Below, one piece after another: positions 25,698 to 32,662 of a stretch of 64,000 bases of DNA (positions are counted from its first letter, which is position 1; the number at the start of each line of letters is the position of its first letter). Both the position numbers and the translations under genes were made by a program. Under the pieces are notes generated by a model. The model saw only the letters and a program-made list of their open reading frames with translations. It searched no databases and had not been told where the DNA came from. The stretch covers positions 2,232,001 to 2,296,000 of the forward strand of contig OZ253558.1 in NCBI GenBank assembly GCA_965262745.1. The letters are read 5' to 3'. The stretch comes from JAJECS01 sp965262745. Lineage in GTDB: Bacteria > Chloroflexota > UBA11872.

Positions 25698-26903
25698 CTA
25701 CGCCTCGCCGCCTTCCAGAATCCCCAAGTAGGGGCCGTAGCGGAACACGCGATTGCGCCGGCCGCCGGTGACTTCCTCCAGCACCCCAATCTGAACCAGC
25801 CGGGCCACCAGGCCGTTGGCGGCGGCATAGTTGGTCCCCGTGATTTCCGGAACATGGGCGACGGTGAGGAATGGCCGGCGGTACAGGGATTCGAGCACGC
25901 GGTGGCCGTCGGCAGCGGCGCGCCCCAGGCGCTCGGTGACCAGGGTCCGATGCGCCTCCTGCAGGGTGAGGATGCGGCGGACGGTATCCGCGGCCTCGGC
26001 GCTGACCGCGGCCGCGCCGCGCAGAAAGAAGGCCAGCCAGCCTTCCCAGTCGCCGCTGTCGCGCACGGCCTGCAGCCGCTCGTAGTACTCGCTCCGGTAC
26101 TGCCGAAAGAAGTGCGAGAGATAGAGCACCGGGTGTTGCAGGATTCCCCGCTGGCACAGCAGAAACGTGATGAGCAGCCGGCCGACGCGGCCGTTCCCGT
26201 CCAGGAACGGGTGGATGGTCTCGAATTGGGCGTGGATCAGCCCAACCTGGACCAGCACCGGCAACTCGCTGGGGCTATGGATAAAGGCCTCCAGCACACT
26301 CAGCGCGATTGGCACCTCCCGTGGCGGCGGCGGAACGAACGTGGCCTCATTGAGCGTGCATCCGGCGGGGCCGATCCAATTCTGGCTGGTGCGTAACTCG
26401 CCCGGCTGCGCCTGCGACCCGCGGACGCCGTGCAGCAGCCGGGCGTGGATTTCCCGGATCAAGCGGACGGAAATCGGCAACTCGCGCAGGCGGTCCAACC
26501 CGTAGTTCATGGCGCTCACGTAGTTGATGACCTCGTCGACATCCCGTGGACGGTCCAGCGAGCGGATACGGGCCTCGGCAGCCAGCACGTCCTGCAGGGA
26601 GCTCTGCGTGCCCTCGATCTGGCTGGAGAGCACAGCCTCCTTGCGCACGTACATGAACACCAACAGGTCCGGGTCGGGCAGCGTCTGGATCGAGCCGTCC
26701 AGGCGGCCCAGCGCCTGATCGGCTTGGGAAAGCAGGGTCTGTAGCTCACCCTCCAGATGCACCGGCGGCTGTGGAGGCAGCAGAGCTGGCATGAACGCCC
26801 GGTAGCCCCGCGGCTGGGCGACATAGCGGCCGGCCCGCCCGCCGGCGGTTGCGGTGGCTTCCTCGGCTGCGGACATGCCGTCTCGGGCGGCGGTGCTCTC
26901 CAT
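25698..26903 (-). CDS. Fic-domain protein (AMP-transferase type) with C-terminal winged helix
   Basis: This adenylyl- or nucleotidyl-transferase-like enzyme modifies a protein hydroxyl group. The catalytic HPFLDGNGRVGR is encoded at about 26177-26212, complete with the histidine base and NG-R phosphate loop. Upstream, the inhibitory helix SSQIEGTQ fits the (S/T)xxxE(G/N) motif that keeps Fic proteins off. The C-terminus has a winged-helix part (VPEITGTNYAAANGLVARL, then GGRRNRVFRY), common in Fic proteins that also bind DNA. I chose the start at 26903 (MESTAARDGM); 26951 adds a poorly conserved leader. An array of AT-rich repeats lies upstream. Target protein unknown. Confidence 0.9.
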   Translation of the reverse strand: MESTAARDGMSAAEEATATAGGRAGRYVAQPRGYRAFMPALLPPQPPVHLEGELQTLLSQADQALGRLDGSIQTLPDPDLLVFMYVRKEAVLSSQIEGTQSSLQDVLAAEARIRSLDRPRDVDEVINYVSAMNYGLDRLRELPISVRLIREIHARLLHGVRGSQAQPGELRTSQNWIGPAGCTLNEATFVPPPPREVPIALSVLEAFIHSPSELPVLVQVGLIHAQFETIHPFLDGNGRVGRLLITFLLCQRGILQHPVLYLSHFFRQYRSEYYERLQAVRDSGDWEGWLAFFLRGAAAVSAEAADTVRRILTLQEAHRTLVTERLGRAAADGHRVLESLYRRPFLTVAHVPEITGTNYAAANGLVARLVQIGVLEEVTGGRRNRVFRYGPYLGILEGGEA

Positions 26904-26943
26904 ATGTTCGGAACCAGCAACATGGGGACGGGACCGCATCCAT

Positions 26944-27105
26944 ACTATCACTAAGAATATATATGGAGAGGCATAGTCTCCTTATTATCACTAGCAGCGT
27001 CTAAAGCTGGCAGCACCGTCCTTTATTATCGGCAGCCACACATATGGAGCGCTGCGGCGCCCATATTATCGGCAGCCGACACTATAGGCCGGGGCGCGCC
27101 GGTGG
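26944..27105. promoter_or_regulatory. Four degenerate 40-bp repeats upstream of the Fic gene
   Basis: TATC of an ATTATC-type core recurs at 26946, 26986, 27027 and 27067, so spaced 40, 41 and 40 bp. Cores are ACTATCACTA, ATTATCACTAGCAG, ATTATCGGCAGCC and ATTATCGGCAGCC. Units 1 and 3 also share ATATGGAG. A related stretch (GTCGGCAGCCGCACATATGGA) lies at about 24545. The array is AT-rich in a GC-rich setting and faces the Fic promoter. An operator array on one helix face is inferred. Confidence 0.5.
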
Positions 27106-27294
27106 TCGCGCGGCTGCCGAGAGCGGTCCGGGCCGAGGTCACCGCCCGCTGCCCGACAACCTTGACCCTCTGAGCGCGAGAGCCTACTCGCCCCCTGACT
27201 CCAGCCGACCCCAATTCGGACACCGTCGCGGGTGGAGGCGATATGCTAACGGCAGGCTTGCCTACGTGATGAAGCGCAACAAGGAGGGCGGGCG

Positions 27295-27945
27295 ATGCTG
27301 AGATTCGCCGAAGAGATCATGCTGCTTCTGCTCGACGACGAGGGCGGGGAGTTCCTGCACGTCTCCGACTGGTCGCTGCGCTGCGCCCTTGCGGGCGCGG
27401 TGTTGATGGACCTGGCGTTGGAGAACCGGATCGACACCGACCTGAAACAGCTTGTCCTCGTCGACGCGACGCCAGTCGGCGACGACCTGCTGGATCCGAC
27501 CCTCGCACGGATCGCGGAAGCCACCGAGACGCACGACGCCGCCCACTGGGTCCACCAGACGGCCCGACATGCCGACCAGATTCGCGAGCGCGCGCTCGAG
27601 CGCCTCATCGAGCATGGAATTCTCCAGCGGCAGGAAGAAAGCTTTCTGTGGGTCTTCAAGTCGCGGCGCTACCCGGCGGTGGACGGCAAGGCCGACCGCG
27701 AAGTGAAGCTGCGGATCATGAGCGTGCTGTTCAGCGACGAGATTCCCGACCCGCGCGACATCGTCATCGTCTGCCTGGCTGAGGCCTGCGGCATTTTCCA
27801 GGCGTTGCTGTCCCGGCGGGAACTGGCGCACGCGTCCGCGCGCATCGAGCAGGTGCGCAAGCTGGACCTGATCGGGCAGGCCATTTCGCAGGCCGTCTGG
27901 GATATCGAGACGTCCCTGGCGATGGCCATGCACCCGCCCATGTAG
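27295..27945 (+). CDS. GPP34 (GOLPH3/Vps74)-family protein
   Basis: The 216-residue all-helical protein starts LRFAEEIMLLLLDDEGGEFL, continues ALAGAVLMDLALENRID and has IEHGILQRQE and EILxLRIM-like helices (VKLRIMSVLFSDEIPDPRD) in family order. In eukaryotes GOLPH3 binds phosphatidylinositol-4-phosphate and sorts glycosyltransferases. Bacterial members are common in actinobacteria and some other phyla, and have no settled role; membrane lipid binding is a reasonable guess. The ATG at 27295 sits behind GGAGGG. It is divergent from the Fic gene, with the repeat array between the two. Confidence 0.85.
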   Translation: MLRFAEEIMLLLLDDEGGEFLHVSDWSLRCALAGAVLMDLALENRIDTDLKQLVLVDATPVGDDLLDPTLARIAEATETHDAAHWVHQTARHADQIRERALERLIEHGILQRQEESFLWVFKSRRYPAVDGKADREVKLRIMSVLFSDEIPDPRDIVIVCLAEACGIFQALLSRRELAHASARIEQVRKLDLIGQAISQAVWDIETSLAMAMHPPM

Positions 27946-27969
27946 CAGCCGCGGCTGGGCGGCGGGCGG

Positions 27970-29658
27970 CTAGGGCGTAAAGACGCTGGTCACGGCTCCC
28001 GCGCTTGCCGACGAGACCTGCGCGGCGTATTTGGCCATCACGCCGCCGGGGTAGCGGGGCGGCGGCGGCGTCCAGGCCGCCAGGCGCTCGGCAATCTCCT
28101 CGTCGGACAGCGCCACTTCCAGCCGGCGACCCTTGGGATCGAGGGTGATGCGGTCGCCGTCGCGCACGATCGCGATCGCGCCGCCGTGGGCAGCCTCCGG
28201 CGCGACGTGCCCGACCATGCGGCCGTGGGAGGCGCCCGAAAACCGTCCGTCCGTCATGAGAGCCACCGAGTCGCCCAGGCCCGCGCCCTGCAGCGCGCCG
28301 GTCACCTGGAGCATCTCGCGCATGCCGGGACCGCCGACCGGCCCCTCGTAGCGGATGACCACGAAATCGCCCGGAGCGATATCGCCCGCCTCGAGTGCTG
28401 CGTAGCAGGCCGCCTCGCCGTCGAAGACTCGCGCCGGTCCGCTGAAGGAGGTCGCCTCCTGTCCGGAGACCTTGGCGACGCAGCCGTCAGGAGCCAGATT
28501 GCCGCGCAAAATCGCAATCCCACCGCTGGCCTTCACCGGTGCGTCGATGGTCGTGATCACGTCGCCGCCGGCGTCCGACCGCCGCGCGGCGGCGGCGATC
28601 TCCGCCACGGTGCGACCGTCGACGTTGCGCGCGTCGCGATGCAGCAGGTCGCGTGACGCCAGCTCGGCGGCGACGACGGCCAGGCCTCCGGCGGCATAGA
28701 CGTCCGAGGCCACGTAGCGGCCGGTGGGCTTGAGGTCGGTGATGATCGGCGTGCGCTCGGCAATGCGGTCGAAGTCCTCCAGCTCGAGGGCCACACCTGC
28801 CTCGTGGGCGATGGCCATGAGGTGCAGCACGGCGTTGGTGGAGCCGCCGGTGGCCGCCACCGAGGCGATGGCGTTCTCGATGGACGCGCGGGTGATGATG
28901 TCGCGCGGGCGCACGTCGCGCCGCAGCAGGTCGACGGCCAGCTCGCCGGCAGCAACCGCCGTCTCGGCCTTGGCGGCGTTGGTGGCCGGGACGGCGTTGG
29001 CGCCCGCCGGGCTGATCCCAAGGAAGTCCAGCGCGGTGGCCATGGTGTTGGCCGTGAACTGTCCGCCGCAGGCGCCGGCGCCGGGACAGGCCGCGTCTTC
29101 GAGGGCCAGGAGCTCGGCGTCGTCGATGCGACCCGCGGCGTGCGAGCCCACGCCTTCGAACACGTCCTGAATCGTGATGTCACGGCCGCGGTGGACGCCC
29201 GGAGCGATGCTGCCGGTGTACAGGGCGAGCCCGGGAATATTCATGCGCGCCAGCACCATGGCGCCGGCCGGAATGGTCTTGTCGCAGCCGACGAGCACGA
29301 CGAGCGCGTCGATGCAATGTCCGCGAGCCGCCAGCTCGATCGAGTCGGTGATGACCTCGCGGCTCACCAGCGAGGCCCGCATCCCTTCAGTGCCCATCGC
29401 CACGCCGTCGGAGACGGAAATGGTGTTGATCTCGATCGGCATGCCGCCGGCCGCCCGCACGCCGGCCTTGACATGCTGGGCCATCTCGCGATGGTTGAAG
29501 TTGCACGGCATGGTCTCGATCCACTGGTGGGCCACGCCGACGATGGGACGCCGCAGGTCTTCGTCGGTGAAACCGATTGACTTGAGCATTGAGCGTGCGG
29601 GCGCGCGCGCCGGGCCTTCGGTCATGGCGGGGCTGTTGGGTCGCGGCAACGGAGGCAT
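27970..29658 (-). CDS. ilvD: Dihydroxy-acid dehydratase
   Basis: IlvD makes the 2-oxo acids in valine and isoleucine synthesis by dehydrating 2,3-dihydroxy acids. The three Fe-S cysteines are C52 (ETMPCNFNH), C125 (GCDKTIPAG) and C197 (GAGACGGQFTANTM). Substrate and metal segments follow (GGSTNAVLHL, and SASHGRMVGHVAPEA with a G-R-F-S-G start). From the ATG 29658 (MPPLPRPNSP) it is 562 residues, the usual length. The frame stays open to 30018 but that extra stretch overlaps the rhamnose mutarotase gene and reads as nonsense. No other ilv gene is here. It lies 120 bp downstream of the mutarotase gene. Confidence 0.95.
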   Translation of the reverse strand: MPPLPRPNSPAMTEGPARAPARSMLKSIGFTDEDLRRPIVGVAHQWIETMPCNFNHREMAQHVKAGVRAAGGMPIEINTISVSDGVAMGTEGMRASLVSREVITDSIELAARGHCIDALVVLVGCDKTIPAGAMVLARMNIPGLALYTGSIAPGVHRGRDITIQDVFEGVGSHAAGRIDDAELLALEDAACPGAGACGGQFTANTMATALDFLGISPAGANAVPATNAAKAETAVAAGELAVDLLRRDVRPRDIITRASIENAIASVAATGGSTNAVLHLMAIAHEAGVALELEDFDRIAERTPIITDLKPTGRYVASDVYAAGGLAVVAAELASRDLLHRDARNVDGRTVAEIAAAARRSDAGGDVITTIDAPVKASGGIAILRGNLAPDGCVAKVSGQEATSFSGPARVFDGEAACYAALEAGDIAPGDFVVIRYEGPVGGPGMREMLQVTGALQGAGLGDSVALMTDGRFSGASHGRMVGHVAPEAAHGGAIAIVRDGDRITLDPKGRRLEVALSDEEIAERLAAWTPPPPRYPGGVMAKYAAQVSSASAGAVTSVFTP

Positions 29659-29777
29659 GGCGAGTCCTTCGAGACGTGTCAGATGGGTTGCAGGCGCAAG
29701 CCCGCATACGGCGGGGCGCTGCGGCGCACCATAAAGAATGACATACGCCGCGGCGGCTTGAGCCACTCGGTGCAGCG

Positions 29778-30092
29778 TCAGTCCTGGTGGAAAAGCTCCT
29801 CGAGCATCTGCAACGGCACCAGGCCCGTGCTCATGTCCACGTCCAGAATGTCTTTGTGAAACTCTTGCCAGCGATGCTGGGCCTCCGACGCGCCCAGGTA
29901 CGCCGATGCGGCCTCCCAGTCGTCGCACTCCAGCAGACCGATGGCGTGGTGGCCAAAAAGCACGATCGTGAAGTTGCGCAGGCCCGCGGCGGTATTCTCG
30001 GCCAGCAACTCGGGCCAAGCGTTGGCGTGGGTCTCGCGGTAGGCGTCGATCTTGTCAGGCTTGATCGGCAGGGCGAAGGCGATGCGCGGCAT
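29778..30092 (-). CDS. rhaM: L-rhamnose mutarotase
   Basis: The 104-residue ferredoxin-like enzyme interconverts alpha and beta anomers of L-rhamnose. It has the family's opening MPRIAFALPIKPDKIDAYR, the HANAWPELLAEN active-site helix (histidine), and FGHHAIGLLECDDWEAA, and ends WQEFHKDILDVDMSTG, a segment typical of DUF718/RhaM. The ATG at 30092 gives exactly the family length; upstream codons to 30155 have no counterpart. It is alone on this strand before ilvD and divergent from nudC (42 bp). Rhamnose-catabolism genes are not in view. Confidence 0.85.
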   Translation of the reverse strand: MPRIAFALPIKPDKIDAYRETHANAWPELLAENTAAGLRNFTIVLFGHHAIGLLECDDWEAASAYLGASEAQHRWQEFHKDILDVDMSTGLVPLQMLEELFHQD

Positions 30093-30133
30093 GACATTCT
30101 CCAGCACGCGGTGAGGACCATTAGCAGCATGCG

Positions 30134-31054
30134 TTGCCGCCTGTGACCCGTCCACACACCTTCAGCGGGAACCAACTTGACCGCGCCGAGCGCGAGCGCC
30201 GCGACCCGGACTGGATCGCGCAACGCGAGCAGGACCCCACCAGCCTGTTCCTGCCGCTGCGCCGGCTGGAGGTCTTGGTGCGGGACGCCGCCGCCACGCG
30301 CCTGGCCTGGCTATCGGGCCGCCGGTTGGCCCAGATGCAAGTGGTCGGCCCGCGCTATCTGTTGGGACTCGGGGACGGTTTGGCGCACTTTGCCGTGGAT
30401 GTCTCGGACCACCCTGGCGACCTGACCGAAGGCGGCGCGCAGCGCTATGCGGAGTTGCGCGAGGCCGCGGTCCTGCTCTCCGTGGCCGAGGCCGGCATCG
30501 CGGCCCAGGCGCGCGCGAACGTGGACTGGCACGCGCGCCATCGGTTTTGCAGCGTGTGCGGCCAGCCCACGGAACCGCTGCGCGGCGGCCAGCAGCGCCA
30601 CTGCGGGCATTGCGGCGCGGAGCACTTCCCGCGCACGGACCCAGTGGTGATCGTTGTGGTCGCGGACGGCGACCGCTGCCTGCTGGGGCAGTCGCGCGGC
30701 CGGCTGGCGAGCCAGCGCATGTTTTCGGCACTCGCCGGGTTCATGGACCAGGGGGAATCCATCGAGGAAGCCGTGCGGCGCGAGGTCGCCGAAGAGGCCG
30801 GAATTCAAGTGGGTGCAGTGCGCTACCACTCGTCGCAACCGTGGCCGTTTCCCTCGTCGCTGATGATCGGCTGCCACGCCGACGCGCTCACGGTTGAGCT
30901 GCGCCCCGACGATGTCGAGATGCAGGCCGTGCACTGGTTCGACCGGGCCACGGTGCTGAATGCCCTGGCCGGCACCGACCCCGAGCTGCGCGTTCCCGGA
31001 GCGTTCGCCATCGCGCATCATCTGATCCGCGCCTGGGCGGAGGGTGAGGTCTAG
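30134..31054 (+). CDS. nudC: NAD(H) pyrophosphatase NudC
   Basis: NudC cleaves NADH to NMNH and AMP, and removes NAD caps from RNA. Three parts are seen: an N-terminal domain (TFSGNQLDRAERERRD onward), a zinc ribbon (C139 and C142 in FCSVCGQ, then CGHCG) and the Nudix box GFMDQGESIEEAVRREV at about 200-220. The NudC-specific SQPWPFPSSLMIG follows it. At 306 residues it is slightly longer than the E. coli enzyme. The start is a TTG at 30134; a GTG three codons on is as good. It is divergent from rhaM. Confidence 0.9.
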   Translation: MPPVTRPHTFSGNQLDRAERERRDPDWIAQREQDPTSLFLPLRRLEVLVRDAAATRLAWLSGRRLAQMQVVGPRYLLGLGDGLAHFAVDVSDHPGDLTEGGAQRYAELREAAVLLSVAEAGIAAQARANVDWHARHRFCSVCGQPTEPLRGGQQRHCGHCGAEHFPRTDPVVIVVVADGDRCLLGQSRGRLASQRMFSALAGFMDQGESIEEAVRREVAEEAGIQVGAVRYHSSQPWPFPSSLMIGCHADALTVELRPDDVEMQAVHWFDRATVLNALAGTDPELRVPGAFAIAHHLIRAWAEGEV

Positions 31055-31108
31055 CAAGCGCCAGCGGTTCGGTCTGGGCCGCTAGGCAGCCGGAGCCGCT
31101 GGAATCGG

Positions 31109-31417
31109 TCAGGCAATCTCCGCGCGTCCTCCGACGCCGGAGATCGGCCCTTCACCGGTACACCTGGCCGCGGCTTCCGACACGCAGCACAAAACGCGCA
31201 GGGCCCGATCCTGCACGTCACAAATCACGCGGCACCGTCCGATCCGGTAGCGCCACAATCCACCCAGAGGGCCGGTCAGCACCTGGCCGCGCTGCCGCGG
31301 ATCTTCGAGGACCATAGCAATCTCATCCATGTAGTCGACGATGCGTCGCGCCGTGCGCCGGTCGAGCTTGCGGAGTTGCGCTCGGGCCGAATCCGTGTAC
31401 TCAACCCTCCAGGGCAA
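31109..31417 (-). pseudogene. RelE/ParE-type toxin with a frameshifted C-terminus
   Basis: It reads MPWRVEYTDSARAQLRKLD, then a RelE-like GPLGGLWRYRIGRCRVICDV. Up to ALRV it aligns well, but then the frame runs into LCCVSEAAARC, which matches nothing. One base more in the TTTT run at about 31190-31193 would restore FVLRVGSRGQVYR and a stop, the standard RelE ending. So a base is missing in the sequence, or the toxin is dead or its tail is recoded. RelE toxins cleave mRNA at the ribosome, and the tail usually carries catalytic residues. The gene overlaps its upstream antitoxin by 17 bp. Confidence 0.7.
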
Positions 31418-31628
31418 GTTCGGCTTTCACATCCGCGGCCGAATGCAGGCGTTCCTGCCCCTTCCGGACGCGCTCAAGCACGTCGCTGGCGAGGTAGTAG
31501 TCCTCCAGGTCGTCAATGCCGTTTTCGATCAACTCGCGCAGATAAAAGGCCTTGGAGCGCCCGGTCTGGGTAGCGAGGAAGCGGAGCCGTTCCTCGGTTT
31601 CTGCGGACAGGCGGATCGAGGTCGCCAG
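31401..31628 (-). CDS. RelB-like ribbon-helix-helix antitoxin, start uncertain
   Basis: The protein has a ribbon-helix-helix start (ATSIRLSAETEERLRFLA), then RSKAFYLRELIENGIDDLED, the usual RelB/StbD-like form, and an acidic tail that would bind the toxin. There is no ATG, GTG or TTG next to the conserved start. The nearest candidate is a CTG at 31626-31628 behind GAGAGA, and a longer frame runs to 31769. So the true start is open. It overlaps the toxin gene by 17 bp, as in relBE pairs, and would repress its own promoter. Confidence 0.6.
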   Translation of the reverse strand: MATSIRLSAETEERLRFLATQTGRSKAFYLRELIENGIDDLEDYYLASDVLERVRKGQERLHSAADVKAELALEG

Positions 31629-31759
31629 GTGACATCTCTCTATCGGTGATGAATGCGTGTATTCATGATATCGCAGGCTCCGCCACCGCCAGCAGCACGA
31701 ATGCCCTCCACGCCTGCACGGTTGTGGGTCGATGGCTGCTAGCGCTGACTTATATGTCA

Positions 31760-31771
31760 TTATGGTCATAA
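31760..31771. promoter_or_regulatory. Candidate operator TTATG-GT-CATAA before the Phd/VapC pair
   Basis: Perfect 5-bp arms with a 2-bp centre lie 38 bp upstream of the Phd ATG, in a local AT-rich patch (TATATGTCATTATGG). YefM/Phd antitoxins bind palindromes of this kind to repress their own promoter. The role is inferred. Confidence 0.4.
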
Positions 31772-31808
31772 CGGTGAGTCAACCGTGTCGAGCCGCAGGA
31801 GGCGCAAC

Positions 31809-32111
31809 ATGGCCACACGGGTCAGCGTGGCGCAGGCCAAAGCCGAGCTTTCGGCCCTCATGGCCGCCGTCGCCTACCAAGGGCAGCGCGTCGTCATCGA
31901 GCGCCGCGGCAAGCCCATGGCCGCGCTCGTGAGTGTGGACGACCTGGAGCAGATCGACGGTGAGCGCGCGACTTCGGCACGGCCGCGGGGAGCGCTGGCC
32001 CTGATCGGCGCTTGGGGAGACCTCAACGACCGTGAGATCGAGGCGTTGGTCGCGGACATCTACGCCGCGCGGGAGCAAGACACTGGGCGGCACGTGGATC
32101 TCGAGGACTGA
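31809..32111 (+). CDS. Phd/YefM-type antitoxin
   Basis: The protein is 100 residues from the ATG 31809. MATRVSVAQAKAELSALMAAV and RVVIERRGKPMAALVSVDDLEQI are the standard YefM-like N-terminal domain, which binds DNA as a dimer. The rest (LNDREIEALVADIYAAREQD) is a flexible toxin-binding tail. Its stop overlaps the toxin start by one base (TGATG at 32109-32113), so the pair is coupled. Function as an antitoxin is well supported by the partner and the palindrome upstream. Confidence 0.9.
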   Translation: MATRVSVAQAKAELSALMAAVAYQGQRVVIERRGKPMAALVSVDDLEQIDGERATSARPRGALALIGAWGDLNDREIEALVADIYAAREQDTGRHVDLED

Positions 32112-32515
32112 TGTACCTGCTGGATACCGACGTGCTCAGCAACCTGCTGAAACGTGCGCCCTCGATCACGCTCATCGCAAAGCTGGCCGCCGTGCCGGCG
32201 GAGTGGCAATTCACCTCCAGCATCACGCTGGGAGAGTTGCTCTATGGGGCGCGGCGACGGGGTCCGCAGGCGGACGACCTGCTGGATCGGATCGAAACGC
32301 GGCTACTGCCGGAGCTGCCAGTGCTTCCCTTCGATGCCTCCGCCGCCAGGCGCTACGGGGAAGTTCGGGCCGAGTTGGAGCGGCGCGGGACACCGCTGGG
32401 AGACGCCGATCTGCGCATCGCCGCCATCGCGCTGGCCCGGGGACTGACGGTGGTCACGGGAAACGTGCGGCACTTCCAGCGGGTTCCGGGGCTGCCCGTC
32501 GAAGATTGGCTTTAG
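32111..32515 (+). CDS. vapC: PIN-domain ribonuclease toxin VapC
   Basis: The 134-residue PIN protein opens MYLLDTDVLSNLLK with the first aspartates, has SSITLGELLYGARRR (acidic site 2, the glutamate) and PLGDADLRIAAIAL with the last aspartates, and ends VTGNVRHFQRVPGL. The four conserved acids needed for metal binding are present and there is no frameshift, in contrast to the relE-like locus 700 bp away. It is the second gene of the pair. Confidence 0.9.
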   Translation: MYLLDTDVLSNLLKRAPSITLIAKLAAVPAEWQFTSSITLGELLYGARRRGPQADDLLDRIETRLLPELPVLPFDASAARRYGEVRAELERRGTPLGDADLRIAAIALARGLTVVTGNVRHFQRVPGLPVEDWL

Positions 32516-32662
32516 GCGACGCTCGCAATCCCGGTCAGGAGCACTCGCCGCAACACTGGCAGGGTGCCGACTAGTAGGTTTCTCTACCAGCGCTCGCGAC
32601 ACCAAAACCACGCCGCGTACTATTGGGACGCGGTCCCAGACTCCAATGGCGGAGTGGCTTTC

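Noticed and set aside
26944..27105. CRISPR array
   Set aside because: Units are spaced 40 bp but are degenerate, only four in number, lack constant spacers and have no cas genes nearby.
29659..30018. N-terminal extension of 120 codons to ilvD
   Set aside because: It overlaps the rhamnose mutarotase gene, has no counterpart in IlvD proteins, and the ATG 29658 gives the exact family length.
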